Below, one piece after another: positions 48,474-61,192 of a stretch of 64,000 nucleotides of DNA. Under the pieces are notes generated by a model. That model had not been told where the DNA came from and searched no databases. It saw only the letters and a list, made by a program, of their open reading frames with translations. Position numbers and translations under genes: made by a program. The DNA comes from Sipunculus nudus (Eukaryota > Annelida > Sipuncula > Golfingiida > Sipunculidae). Where the stretch lies: contig CM049315.1 in the NCBI GenBank assembly GCA_026874595.1, forward strand, positions 33,932,164 through 33,996,163. The letters run 5' to 3'. How positions within the stretch are numbered: position 1 is the stretch's first letter; every line of letters begins with the position of its first letter.

Positions 48474-49943
48474 ATGGTGCAGATATATGACGCGAGGATG
48501 GTAATAAGCCGGGAATTTTGGCCATCAGTCAAACTCCAATACAAAGTGTTCAAGAGGCAGTTATCAGAGCGGTCGGTGACGCGTGGCGCCATCTATCTGA
48601 CGCTTCTGTTCCTTATCATGAACACACTTTGGAATACTCTCCAAACCGAACTCAACAGCTACAAATACTCCAAAGACACCATAGTTGAGCCTTATCTAAA
48701 AATCAAACCTAAGGGAAATGTATCACGGACAGGTCGTAACATGCCCATACCCCGGATTCTCCACCAAACGTGGAAGAGTTCTAAAGTTTCAGTAATATTC
48801 CAGCCATGGATGAAGTCTTGTATTGAGCTGAATCCTGACTGGGAGTATTGGTTCTAGACTGACCAGGAAATGAGGCGTCTGATCGTTGCCAAGTACCCCT
48901 GATTTTTAAATATCTTTGACAATTATCCACGAAGCATTTACCGTGCAGACGCATTTAGGTAAGTACACCAGTACAGAAGAACCTCATTTATCCGAACAAT
49001 CATTTTTTCTGGTTGTACAAGTGAGGGATATTATCTTAATAAGGATTATTTAATTTTCATCCATAGATAGAACATAGCTTTGCAATATAACTAATAACTA
49101 TGCAACAGAAAAAAATGGGGTATCGTTCGATATTATAAAAATTAAATATCAAGGTATAGGTGGTAGGATAAAAACAAAGCGTAAACAAGCTCTGCAAAGT
49201 CGACGTTTGACGAAAATATCGACCAATGCAACTAATTTTTAACACAATGTGCCAGTTTACTGGGCAGAATAATTAACATATTATTTTGTTCCAGGTACTT
49301 TCTGTTGCAAGAGTACGGAGGTCTGTACGCCGACCTTGACATTGAATGCTTGCAGCCATTCCACAAGGCAGTTAGTCACAAGAGCTGCGTCTTCAGTACA
49401 CAGCCCGAGACGCACGCGCAGTTCCTCACCAAAATGGACGGGCCACTTCCTTCAAATGCGCTTATTGCATGTAGTGCCGGCCACTCATTTCTCAAACACA
49501 TCACTCAGAATCTTATTTATTACACCGGTTCTTTTTCGTATACAGACGTCTTGCACGCCACCGGACCGTTCTTAGTGACAAACCTGTACGGAGAATATTC
49601 CAGCAAAATACACTGGTTCACAAACAGAAAAGATTCAGTTGTACATTTAGCGGAACCGGAAACGTTTCAGCCGACCATTGACGAAAGCATGGTGGACCGG
49701 CTCAGGGAGATGTGTCTCGAGAAACGAAGGGGTCTGTTTGAATCACGTGATTCAGTCGAACGTGAGAAAAGGGTGTGCAATTTTATTCTGGAGAAGAATT
49801 TTCGGAACGGACCGCGGGATCATTCTGTAACTGATCACCACTGGACGCACACGTGGGGAGGTTTAAGGAATGATCCCTGGGGTATCATGAACGATCCCAG
49901 ACAATTTGATATTGAAGATTTCAAGAATATAAGAAAATCCTAA
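48474..49943 (+). pseudogene. GT32-type glycosyltransferase with two in-frame stops
   Basis: Family: Golgi type II membrane enzymes that transfer a sugar from a nucleotide sugar through a DxD metal site. Exon A runs from an acceptor at about 48467 (ATG 48474) to a GTAAGT donor at 48959; exon B is 49295-49943. The phase fits, and the total is 377 codons counting the stops. A membrane anchor (GAIYLTLLFLIMNTLW) follows a cytosolic stretch. IPRILHQTW opens the catalytic domain; YGGLYADLDIECL carries the DxD (49332-49340); DHHWTHTWGG is the usual C-terminal block. Two stops interrupt exon A in frame, TAG at 48855 and TGA at 48900. Both fall where the family has tryptophan (YWF-stop-TD and KYP-stop-FL), each one base from TGG. 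Everything else, including exon B and the splice sites, is intact. It is a young pseudogene, or recoded. AATAAA is at 50082-50087. Confidence 0.85.
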
Positions 49944-50660
49944 TATCCGCTTTAAATATTTTATTTAAGAAATGCGGGATGTAAATTATTGATTGCCTTG
50001 CTTGAATCTTTTCAAAGGAATGATCATGAATGGCCTATACTGCATGAAAACCAAGATTCGATAAAATGAGTACTAGCTGGAAATAAAATTAGTGTTTTTA
50101 TATGTTTTTACCTCTTTTCAATATTTTTTTTAACATTCAAGCGTGCTTTACATGAGCCTACTATTTGCCACCCCGCCCCTGAAGTAGGAAAGATAAATGA
50201 TATAATATCAGTAATGAGTTACATCGATACACGTCAGTAGGAGCTGCTACGAGAGCCCACCTCTATTTAAACTACCAAGGTACATAATTAGATATAAGAC
50301 CTAGTCTTTTCAGTATACATGACATATAGCTTCATATGATAGCAACCAGATGCTAAAAGCTGACCAACAGCACCGACACCTGTTATAATGTTCACACAGG
50401 ATGGATCTCCTCTTACATATCTACTATCTCTCTGCTTGGAAAGGTTTATTCTAAAGTCAAATGAATAGAACTACTCATGCCTGTTTGTAGATTTTTGTTA
50501 GGTGACGGTTGGCACGCTCGCTAGTGTAACTGCATGTTTTCAGGCTCTCTATTTCCACCGAATGTGAACAATATTAAGGTAATACAAGGGTCTACTGAAG
50601 CACAGACATAAGTAGGCCGATTAGCAAATTAATCAAAGCTGACTCAATAAATTTTTATTG
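49944..50660. other. 3' flank of the glycosyltransferase, gene-free
   Basis: Holds the polyadenylation signal at 50082-50087 and otherwise nothing recognised. Confidence 0.5.
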
Positions 50661-50672
50661 TCGTGGTTTCAT

Positions 50673-53536
50673 TTAAATGATTGAGCAGTCCATATCAGTG
50701 ATCCCATACACAAGATTAAAGGGTATATTTGTTTCTTGTTCATTGTACAGTCTAAATACCTGAGGGTCTCTGTCAAAATCTAGCTTTGAAATCATAGTGT
50801 ACATGAGATCAAGTGCGAGGGGGAATTTATCAGGTATTATAATGGCGACCTTTTCTTTCTTTGGAATAAATCTAATTATTGCCTTGAAAAACATCCGGGC
50901 GATATACCCCAATTTGCATAAAATGGACCTAATCGATGCATATCCTTTTCAGTCCTCCATTTGCAGATGTAACCTATGACGTCACCAATCGCATTTTTGG
51001 CACACAGTGTTGCTGTTCTCGAGGGATGGAGCCACTTCCGGAGAAATTGGTCTCTGTCAACCACGTGAAATTAAGTATCATACTGAACAAGAGCTGTAAT
51101 GTCCACTTCCTGTACCAGATGTATAGTCACGTCTGTTTCCGGTATATCAAGCTTGCTAACTGCTGATTGGTCAGCCAGCCCTTTAACATAGTGCAAAACA
51201 AAATCTTTTATTGTTAAACCACGCGAAGCATAAAAGTTGATCAGATCCTCCGCTGCCTCCAGACTGATCAGTCTACCTTGATGGTAATTAACAACAGCGC
51301 GTACTACCTTAGACCCGATGCAAAGTTTCCGAAATTCCTTTCTGGTCACAACGCGGGTGATTCGCCCGTGCGTTTCGCCGACCCGGAACCCAATGCAGAG
51401 TTGTGAAGATACATGCGTAACATGTTGGATAAACGCAACAATGTTAAAGATTTACCAAAGCTTAGACCCCACATGTTACACAGAAAATAGATTGTAAGAA
51501 TAATAATGCTTGGTGATATTAATATTAGTTACAATTTACTTTATTGATTAATTAGGGCCCCGCTTAACAAGCGCTGCCCTATAGTGATCTCCGTGTCAGT
51601 CCGTCCTTCCGTTCATCCGTCCTTCCGTACTTCCGTCAGTGACACTTTCTTTCGCACGCAATAACTCAACATCAACATACTGCAGCTTTCCAAAATTCAC
51701 AGCGATTATTGGTATCTATAAGGGCTCCAAACCTATCGAATTACAGACTTGTCGGAATTCAAATATGGCTGCCACAGCCCAATCGCCGATTTTTTTTGCA
51801 CGCAATAACTAAACAACAACATACTGCAGCTTTCCTAAATTCGCATAGATGATTGGTACCTATGGCGGCTCCAGACCTACTGAATAACAGACTTGTCAGT
51901 TTTCAAATATGACCGCCACAGCCCAATCGCTAATTTTCTTTCGCACGCAATAACTCAACAACAACATACTGCATTTTTCCCAAATTCACAGAGATGATTG
52001 GTACCTATGACGGCTCCAGACCTACCGAATTACAGACTTGTCAGAATTCAAATATGGCCGCCACAGTCCAATAACTGATTTTTTTTTTGCACGCAATAAC
52101 TCAACAACAACATACTGCAGCTTTCCCAAATTCACAGGGATGATTGGTACCTATGAGGGCTTTAGACTTATCGAATTACAGACTTGTCGGAATTCAAATA
52201 TGGCCGCAACAGCCCAATCGTTTATTTTCTTTTGCACGCGATAACTCAACAACAACATACTGCAGCTTTACCAAATTCATAGGGATGATTGATACCTATG
52301 ACAGCTCAAGACTTATCGAATTACAGACTTGTGGGAATTCAAATATGGCCGCCACAGCCCAATCACTGATTTTCTTTAACGCGCGATAACTCAACAACAA
52401 CCTCCTGCAGCTTTCCAAAATTCACAGAGATGATTGGTACCTGTAAGGGCTCCTGACCTTTTGAATTACAGACCTGTTGGAATTTCAATATGGCCGCCAC
52501 TACCGAGTTGCTGATTTTCTTTCATGCGTGATAACTAAACAATAACATACTTCAGCTTTTCCAAATTTACAGGGATCATTGGTCCCTATGAGGGCTCCAG
52601 ACCTATTGAATTACAGACTTGCTTAAAATCAAATGTAGCTAACAGACTTCATTCGGTGATTTTCTATTGCACACATTATTTCAGACATATCTTCTTTAAT
52701 CCAGTATGATTTTTTCCCTCATTCATATTGATAAAAACCTATTTCTGTTTGTGATATTTTTCAAATTTAACTTAATTTTTCACCCATATGTAAACTAGTT
52801 CAGCACTAGCAGAAACGCGGGGCCCTCTGAGGACCTCTGTCCGACCAAATTTAGTTGCCATTCCCATGCCCAGATCTTTATCTACAGACTTTTGAATGTA
52901 GATACATGATCAGATAACAACTATTATGACATTGCCTTCTGCTAATGGAAGATATTTGCTTTTTCATTCGTGAGGGAGATCATATTCAGAGCTGAATCAT
53001 CTGTTAAAGCCACCATAGACCCTGTAACATAATCCTCCTGATGTCCCGTCCAAAACCAACCGACCCCTGCCATTTATCTCTTTCTACGGCTTAGTGTTGA
53101 ACGTTTTGACGTATCAACCTGCAAAAGGTTGTTGAAATTATAAAGTTGTCTGCAATTTTGTTTTCAGATCCATAATCATCATACATCATCGTCTTCACAC
53201 ACCTGCTTGGCTAGCTTGCATCTGCGAGCATTAATGCTCTGTGATCGGCAGTTAAGCCTAATGTTTTGGAATATTCTTTGGACAGTATAAAGATCATCAT
53301 AAACCATTTCTGTATCCTTCAGTTTCGTATGTGTAGATGAAGATCAGAGACCATATATGGACACTTACGAGATATTTGTCCTCCCGGTGTCAATGCGACA
53401 AAGATGCACGTTGCAGACTGTTGTATATGTCCAGAATACCATCAGTTACTGACATTCCTTCCTGTCGGTTAAGTTCGGCTATCTCCGGATTCTCTTCGGG
53501 TCGAGCTTGACGAATTCTGTAGCCGGGCGGATCCAT
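50673..53536 (-). pseudogene. GNAT acetyltransferase pseudogene A (two exons, minus strand)
   Basis: Exon 1 is 53536-53369: ATG, then DPPGYRIRQARPEENPEIAE, matching the start of the intact gene at 61808, with a GTAAGT donor. Exon 2 is about 51400-50673. Homology to the intact copy continues to the C-terminus. Lesions are: loss of one base in exon 1 between the LQ codons and the FVALTPGG stretch; an acceptor that reads AC instead of AG before CTCTGCATTGG; TAA at 51071-51073 in place of a lysine codon after QYDT; and loss of one base near 50905 (after PFYAN). The intron is occupied by the ~146-bp repeat array at 51545-53125. This copy is much more diverged than copy B and is older. Confidence 0.85.
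51545..53125 (-). mobile_element. pearl/Helentron-like element with seven ~146-bp core units
   Basis: The word GCACGCAATAACTCAACAAC recurs at about 51655, 51797, 51943, 52089, 52235, 52381, 52524 and, decayed, 52668, a regular 144-146 bp period. Each unit also carries CTGCAGCTTTCC, TTGGTACCTATGAGGGCTCC, AATTACAGACTTGT and AATATGGCCGCCAC. The array is followed by the unique head (52660-53125) shared with 28050-28540. The outer end carries CCGTCCTTCCGTT repeats. On the minus strand the order is head, core units, end. It sits in the intron of GNAT pseudogene A. Confidence 0.7.
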
Positions 53537-54480
53537 GTTGTACTGGGCACACTTGGACTAAATTCAAGAAAAATTAAGACTTTCTTTCTTTGATAAAAGT
53601 TTAAGGGTCAAGGGCAGGTTTGGAATTGGACAAGTTCATATATATATATATATTCTGCAACTCCACCATATTATGCAAAAAAGGGCTATTCGTTATTTGA
53701 CGAAATTTCACTTTTTCTGTATCTCGACAAAAAGCACACACATCAGTGCTCTAAATCCTGTTATTCTTGAAAGCTATTCTCGTATCTTTTCCATAAAGAA
53801 ACAGCTTACCTAACCTCTTTAAATGAAATTCGTGTGTTTTTTTTTGTACCCGAATTAACATGAATTTTGACAAAGAGTTGACTATTAATCTTTAGAAATA
53901 AATATTAGGCCGGGTACCTTAGCCACGCATATCAGGGATGATTAGAGGAGATAAGTAGGCCTGGGTAACCTGTTTAAACGTCGCAATGGTTGTGCATTAC
54001 AGCCGTAACACTACATTTTGGCACTTCTGTATTTATGTCGCGTGATAGAGTTGACTCAATTCTTTTATTTCTAATTTTTCTTCGTGCATAATGTAACGAC
54101 TGCTGTCATTTACTTTAAAATACGTGCTCAGACTATACATTGATTTAAATTTAAATGCCAATTTTAAATTTAAAAGGAAATTCACTGAACTTTCACCAGG
54201 TTTTGTTTTCTTTACCCGTGACGATGTAACATTTTTATCTCAACTTCTTTGATTATGTTAACATGACTCAGAAATAAATTAAATGAGCAGAAAATGCTTC
54301 ATCTTTCATTCATTGAAATGAAATATGACACATTTTCTGTTTATTTAATTTAGTTGACCGATATGTCGATTTTTGCTTTGAAAGTCATTATGATTTTGCT
54401 TATAAAAATGTTCTGCTTATGTCTGTTAATTGAAAGATCACCAGCCTAATGCACGGGTATTGAAGAAGGCTTTGTATCGA
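53126..54480. other. stretch around GNAT-A exon 1, otherwise gene-free
   Basis: Apart from exon 1 of pseudogene A (53369-53536) and a short (TA)n at 53637-53652, nothing is recognised. Confidence 0.45.
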
Positions 54481-55737
54481 CTGAAGCTATTTTTCGTGTT
54501 TTTTCAAGATGCTTTATAGGTGATTTGGGCCCTTTAACATGAAAATTGATGAATAAGTGGTCAAGAATGTAAGATAAATATGGTCCTGATACCCTTTGGT
54601 TCGTTCAAATGTCCTTATGTTTATATGACTGCATAGTCACACTCCGTTGCCCCGTAAACCCTATCCAAGGGTATGTTATTTATTTCTGTATTATACATGC
54701 GGGTTCCAGTAAGGTACGGTTCGTTCATGCCGGTGCTAGAGGCAAGGTGGAGAGCACGTTGACATTTATCAGGTATACGGATATACACTTTCTCTCCACC
54801 TGGTATCAGACCAATTATCGCCTTCCATAACATCCAGGCTATCCACAGCTGATTTGCAAAAAAGGGTCCAATTCGATGTACACCGGTTTCTTTCATCCAC
54901 TTGCAGATGTAACCCGTGACGTCACCATTCTTGTTTTTAATGCACAGCGTTACTGCCCTGGATGGATTCAGCCACTTCCGGAGGAATTGTTCTTTTTCAA
55001 ACTGTGTGGATCTTAGTGTCGTATTGAACTAGAGCAGCCATGTTCGCTTCTACCACAGGATGTACCGTTACGTCTTCTTCCAGTACCTCGAGGTTATCAA
55101 TTGCTGTTCTGTCTGGTAGACCCTCTACACAGTAGCATTCAAAATCCCTAAAAATAAAACCACGTGACACATATTTGCCAATCTACCCGGTGACAGCATC
55201 AAGTCCAATATGTCTTCCGTCAAGATATTCCAGGACTCTTGACAGAACCTCACTCCCAATACCAAGTTTTCTGTACTTCTTTTTTGTCACAAACCGTGCA
55301 ATCCGGCCATGGGTTTCTCCAACGTGGAATCCAATACAAAAACCTGGATATGAAATAATATGAAATATCAAATATCAATATCACGTGAGCCTGACATAGG
55401 AAAGAACCTGACAAAGGACAGATGGTTAGAGAAATAGAAACATGTAGCTTAAAATGTATTGACTGATTCAGGGGGTAATGCCACTATACAGAATGAACTT
55501 TGAAATATTTGATAACTGCATCCAAAATGTGTACACAACACCTTATCTCTTGAACTCTCTGTACCTGTTAAAGGTAACCAGGATTGGGATTATGCATGAG
55601 ATAATTAGGACATGACGACGCAGTATTATGATGTATAAAATAGGTCATTAAGATTGAACTGCTCCATAGCCTAGTCAGGAACGCAACAAACGAAATAAAC
55701 GGGATAATAGATTATTGATGATTTTGGGTGAAATACA
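54481..55737 (-). repeat. left arm of a 1.25-kb inverted duplication
   Basis: Reverse-complement match to 62354-63566, continuing through coding, intron and 3' flanking sequence at visibly high identity. The duplicated piece begins inside intron 1 of the intact GNAT gene and runs past its 3' end. The right-hand arm has lost about 50 bp near 63545. Confidence 0.85.
54621..55343 (-). pseudogene. GNAT acetyltransferase pseudogene B (exon 2 only)
   Basis: A close copy of exon 2 of the gene at 61808-63466, with intact acceptor (ATCCAG) but no exon 1, because the duplication started within the intron. It has TAG at 55183-55185 where the intact copy has CAG (after DAVTG), and one extra T near 55000 (CACAGTTTGAAA against CACAGTTGAAA). 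Beyond that, most residues are unchanged through the C-terminal MYNTEINNIPLDRVYG. The low divergence says it is recent. Confidence 0.85.
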
Positions 55738-56009
55738 TTTACTCAAGGTGTTTTCTTATACACGTGGTGTGATATTGACTAAATAATACCAAGCGTAGGT
55801 TTTACTGAAGTCATCCATTCCTTTCTTTGCAGTATTTGTATTATTAATTTTACGGCCTCAATCAGGGCCCAGGGATTGCCTGTTCCTCCAAATGGCAGCC
55901 CTGGGGCGATATTTGATATCAAATTGGTCTGAAATTTATTACCATAAAAGAATCTAAAAGAGACCAATTATTAGTATAACACAGCATTTACTAAAGCGTA
56001 TTGAGTGAT

Positions 56010-57095
56010 GATTTTAAAATATTTGCCTGGCAGCCATATTAGATTTAACAGGAATGTGAAATTTGAAAGCACTAATCTCCTTACGGGTTTCAATGTTCTG
56101 TAAAATATTCATAAAAGAAAATCAGTGATTGTGCTCTGGCGGCCATACTGGATCATTAGGCAGGTCTGTAGACCATACAGCTCGAGTCCTCATAGGCACA
56201 ACTGCCCCTGATAATTTCAAAAGTAGGCGGAAAACAGTATCTCTGATATACTGTGAAAAATAGCGATTGTTCTGTTGCACCCGTACTGGACTCTGGGCGT
56301 CAGTAATTTAATAGGACAAGAGCTCATATGGACACCAATCATCCTGTGAATCTGAGAAAGATAAAATTTCTTTTTTTTTTAGATACTGCGGGAAAAAGAA
56401 AATTAATGATTCAGTTCTGGTGTCTTTATTTGTTTTTGGATGGATGGTTCTGTAATCAATAGGGCCAATGATCCCTGTGAATTTTAGAAAGATTAAATGT
56501 ATTCTCCCTGAGAAAACGCGCACGATGTAAAATCATCGACTGTGCTCTGGCAGCCATATTGGATTTCTAGCGGGTCTGTAATTCGATAGGGCTTGGGCCC
56601 TCTTATTGGGATTTCGACAGGTCTGTAGTTCGATAGATGTGGAGCCCTCATAGGCCCGAATGACCTCTGTGAATTTGAGAAACATAAAGCATGTTCTTGG
56701 TTGAGATATAGCGCACGAAAGAAAATCACTTATTGTGCTCTGGCAGCCATATTGGATTTCTAGTAGGTCTGTAATTCGAAAGGACTCGGACCTTCATATT
56801 GTAATCCCGACGGGTCTGTAATTCGATAGATACGGAGCCCTCGTAGGTCTAAATGTGAATTTGAGAAATATCAAGCATGTTCTTATTGAGATATCGCGTG
56901 CAAAAGAAAAGTACCGATTTTGCTCTGGCGGCTATACTGGAATTAAGATAGGTCTGTAATTCGAAAGGGATGGGGTCCTCATAGGTACCAATCATCACTG
57001 TAAATATGAGAGAAATATTCTGTTCTTTTTTAGATATCGCGTGCGAAAGATAACGTCACTGACGGGTGGATGGATGGACGGACGGACTGACATGG
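56010..57095 (+). repeat. second array of ~146-bp core units, opposite orientation
   Basis: Repeated words CTCTGGCAGCCATATTGGATT, GGTCTGTAATTCGATAGG, CCTCATAGG, TGTGAATTTGAGAAA and ATCGCGTGCGAAAGA are the reverse complements of the units at 51.6-52.7 kb. The units are more diverged here and some are partly deleted. The array ends in GGACGGACGGACTGAC, the inverse of the outer end of the other array. No unique head is present. Confidence 0.65.
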
Positions 57096-57099
57096 TGCA

Positions 57100-57468
57100 T
57101 ATTAAAAAAAAAATACTTGGGCGATGGCATGTAAACCAGTGCTCTTTGAAGTCGACCATTTCTTATCTAGTGGCTATGTTTTGACAATGATATATGTATT
57201 TTGTTTCTTTATGTAATACATAAGTTGACATGAACTTCTTAAAGAAGCTCTCTGTTGTATATCACTCAAATATAAGTATCTGCACCGCAATAATATTCAG
57301 AAAACTACGTTTTCAGTGCAATATTTGTATATAGTCGCCGTGCCGACATCTGACTCCTTTTCGACCAAGGTTTCATTATTCCATGATATTATACTTGCTG
57401 TGTTCATTAAAAGTGTGGAATTACACAGAGATGTACCAGAGGTCGAGCAGTCAAAGAGGATTCGGAAG

Positions 57469-57517
<49 letters not shown>

Positions 57518-60000
57518 TTTAAATATTATATACGCACTCAAAACTAGGAACAGCAAAGTCCGGTGAATGCATATAAAGTAAATGTTTATACAAACCTATC
57601 ATAGATGTTTTTGCATGATTTGTGTATAAATGTATTGACTTGTGACCCCTACCTCACGTCCGACTTTTGTTTTCTTCCATCGTTTTGTTTGTAATTGTCA
57701 CGTCATTCGGTAAATAAGCCTACATGACAGAACACGTGTTCGGGTGCCCTGTATCAACGTAAAATCATGGTATTTCACAAAAAAATGTCCGGGGAATGTA
57801 TTTGCTTAAGATCAGTGTCAAGATAGGGAGTATACACATGAATTGTCTGTAACATAATTATACCTGGAAAGGTATCCTGCGCTGTATATCGCAAGCGATT
57901 ACGCAGACTACCAAATGAAACCAACATTTTGGAAAGGGAGGGTTCAATGCGAGGAAGAATGATAAGGAAACCTAAAAACAGTCCTTAGCTCCGTAAAAGG
58001 AGAGGTTTCAGGCAAAAATAATGGTCTGAAACTCCTGAAAATGTCGTTGCGACTAAATAGGGTGGTTCCATGCAGGCACCCTGGATTCGCTGTTGGATCA
58101 CATTGTCTCTCATATGTTCAATTATCAGGATAAGGATATGAGTTCCAGAATAATTGAGGATTCACTAGCACATTCAAGTAACTGTGTTATTTAAAACCCC
58201 GCGTTTTATATATGCAGGAAAACTCGATACTTCATTGCGCGCATGATGGATTATTTCTTGAATAGGTAACATGCCTAACTGTAGATGGACTTGAGTTTTG
58301 GCTATTATATCCTTTCGTCTTCGGCTTATGTTTCTCTCATAAGGCGTTATTTGATAACGTTTCAATGAATAGGGTAAAAGATTAGTGCTGATGAATATTG
58401 GTTTAACTCCATGCATCATATGTACAATACAAATGTGTACGTACAGAACACAGTTATAACATATAATTATAACCAAGAAACTGCTAACCTTAATAATATT
58501 TTACTATTTCAAGGTTATCCAAGACAAAGATGTTCCCAGTATTTCCCTGGCTTTTCCCATACTGCACAAGGATTTTTCCCCCATGGAAAAACTACAACCC
58601 TGAATTAAAAATCTAATTTGATACCGATTCCCCCCTGGATAGCTCCAGAGACAGGATCAATTTTCATGTCTAAGAAACCAAATGAAAATTCCGGAGTCTC
58701 ACACGGAAAAGCTTTGAGGATAAAGTTACAGAAAAAAGTCAGATTAAGCATATAACCCAGACTTGGCCGAGAAACTGTCCGGGAAACTCAAAGTCATACC
58801 GATCAGATCAATGTGCTCTGTGAATACTTTCTTGTTTGCTTATGTGACTTATATTTAAAGAAATATAACCCTTAGCTAAGGGCTGGTAAAGACATTTGAT
58901 TTTATAGTGACCGCTATTTGCATCAAATACTTGGTATCTCATGAATTTATATATTATGTTATTATAAAAGATACTTTGAACATCTCACGTTAAGGTGTCA
59001 GAAACTACATGTATCTAATCCTGATAACGTTTATGCATTAATAATACATCAAGAGCCAACTAAAAATCCATTTCAAACCTTCACTTGGGCTAAAGCCTTT
59101 AACTTGAAAACATATCATGTCACTGGTAAAATGTGTTTAAATGGTACATGGAATTTACGTTAATTAGCCATGCGGATATATTTCGATAAATACAGATGAA
59201 TTAGGTAATCTGTCAGAGATCTGTGTTTCCATAAAAACACTAATATTAGTGATAAATGATTCGTTTAGTACAGCAAACACATATACATATTACTCTTTAA
59301 GGGTCTGATATAGCGGAGCAATAGGTTAATGTAATGATGGAAATAATAAGGTAGTTTGCGGTATACTGAATCAAAGCTCTGGCAGGAAACGTGTGACCAC
59401 ACTAAACAATCATATACTGTAATTTGTCAGAATTTGTTTATCAGATATACTTTTTATCTTCAGCTTATTTATGTTTTTTTTTATTTAAATTTATGTAAGG
59501 AAAGGTAGGCCTGTGTTCATAAGTGAATTTTCTGAATGTTGCTTTATTACACAAGGGCACCGCAAAGCGAAGCATCCTCTCGCACGGAAGGATAATTATA
59601 CTGGGTGTATTTCTCAGTGTGGAAATAAGGAGGGCATATATATGAACTCAATATTGATCTTAACCTGTGGGTGGGTGGTTCATATGTGAAAGGTGAAGGG
59701 TCTGGACCAAACGGTTTGGATTGAAATCATCCTTCAACCGATCCAGGACGGAAAAACGGAATGCCAGACGGACGGAGGCAATAACGAAGGCGTTACTATA
59801 TCCCCTCCTGCAACTTTTTTTCCGCCTGAATCCCCACTACCTGGGACACTTTTTGTCATAAGGCCTCGTGGATTGGACCCCTCCTTTTCCTAAATCAGCC
59901 CCGGACATTGTCTTTCTGTCTTACATTGCAACAAGGCTCCAAAAAAACAGTCATTCATAGCGGGCTTTGATAATTACACGCTCACCTGACCAAAGAAAAT
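57100..60000. other. mostly gene-free; two weak ORFs
   Basis: 57316-57470, before a (TA)n run at 57470-57514, is open on both strands; the minus-strand reading (CSTSGTSLCNSTLL, then SWNNETLVEK) has an extracellular look but no clear acceptor. On the minus strand 58174-58440 an open frame from MHGVKPIFISTN runs about 88 codons with no recognised domain. AATAATAAG-type AT-rich DNA fills the rest. Confidence 0.3.
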
Positions 60001-60007
60001 CTTATAG

Positions 60008-60178
60008 TCGGCTTCTAGTGAGAGCCTATCAACCAGGACAGATGGGAAAAAAATTCAAACAAAGAACAGACTGATTCGAGAGCCAAATTCCACAGTGGTG
60101 TCTTACTTTGAGGCGCCGCCCTGTGTTGAAACAATAAAAGAAATGCAGGAAAGCACACACGTTGCAGTAAAACTACAA
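60008..60178 (+). CDS. candidate internal exon (57 codons)
   Basis: The stretch lies between an acceptor (aaaatcttatag) and a donor (CAA|GTAAGG) and is open in exactly one frame for 57 codons, phase 0 at both ends. It encodes a hydrophilic peptide with LIREPNSTVVSYFEAPPCVE and KEMQESTHVAVKLQ. An in-frame TAG immediately upstream coincides with the acceptor. No domain is recognised and no partner exon was found, so it may be a relic or chance. Confidence 0.35.
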
Positions 60179-61192
60179 GTAAGGCAGACTGCTGTGCATC
60201 ACATACAGATAGGACATCGAGCGCTTAACACGTGTCTGTGGGTAAAACCAAACTATAATGAACATATATATGAAGGTTTGGAAAAAAATCAAACCTGGGT
60301 TTCGTCGCTGACACAGATATCGCTGATAAAAAATGTGGTACTAAGTTTAAAAATAATTAAAAATAACCAAAAGGTAAATTAAACTCTTAACCGGTAGTAA
60401 AACTTCTCAGCGGAAAGAAGTTAATTCGTGCATTAGTGATGCAAACATATTGGTTCTTCTTTTAACGAAATCTGTATATCAAAGCCTAGATTTCTATCAG
60501 CAAAGACGACGATGACACGGAATGTGAAACTATCGAACGCACGGGACGATGACTACAAGAATTGTTTAAGCTGGGCTCAATGCAAAGACCAGTCATTTTA
60601 CCTACTCTAATATTCCAATCAACGGAGAAACATAGAGGTCAGATTATGGTTTGAATATCAATGTCTGATATCTATACAATGCAATGTGCAATTCTATATA
60701 AATCGGGCCGTCAGTCAGACCTCAGTGAGATAGTTCATGTATTAGATTTCCGTGATCACTAATTGCCCATTATCTCATATTGGATCTTTTTGATGAAGGC
60801 ATAAGAATACCTGGAAAGATGAATTTTTGTTCAGGTTTATAGAGAAAGTGATAAATATGAACATTATTATTAAAATATGATGTGTCATCATAAAGCACAG
60901 AAATTATACATTTGCAAGTACTTCCTATGATCGCTTTATTTCACAGTTTGACCTAAAAAGTCTGATGATTATTGGGATATTAAGTGGCCATATTCCCGTA
61001 TCCTTTGGTACTGGGGCCATACAAAATGATTACATAAACTTGTTCCCTCTCTCTCTGGCTTTTTGTTTAGTAATGGAGTCATCAAACTTTAAAAAAAAAT
61101 AGTTTTTTTTTTGTTTCATACATTACGTTTACCGTGAATTCATTTCATTATAGTCTCTTCCTTACACTAGCTGTACTGTTCTGTGCAAACAG

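Noticed and set aside
52038-52389. Two overlapping plus-strand ORFs in the ~146-bp array
   Set aside because: They repeat the same phrase once per unit and contain no start other than within the repeat.
51650-52690. Regularly spaced direct repeats resembling a CRISPR array
   Set aside because: The whole ~146-bp unit is repeated, with no unique spacers; the DNA is eukaryotic and the unit belongs to a transposon family.
56308-56729. Minus-strand ORFs of 71-78 codons
   Set aside because: They are translations of the second ~146-bp repeat array.
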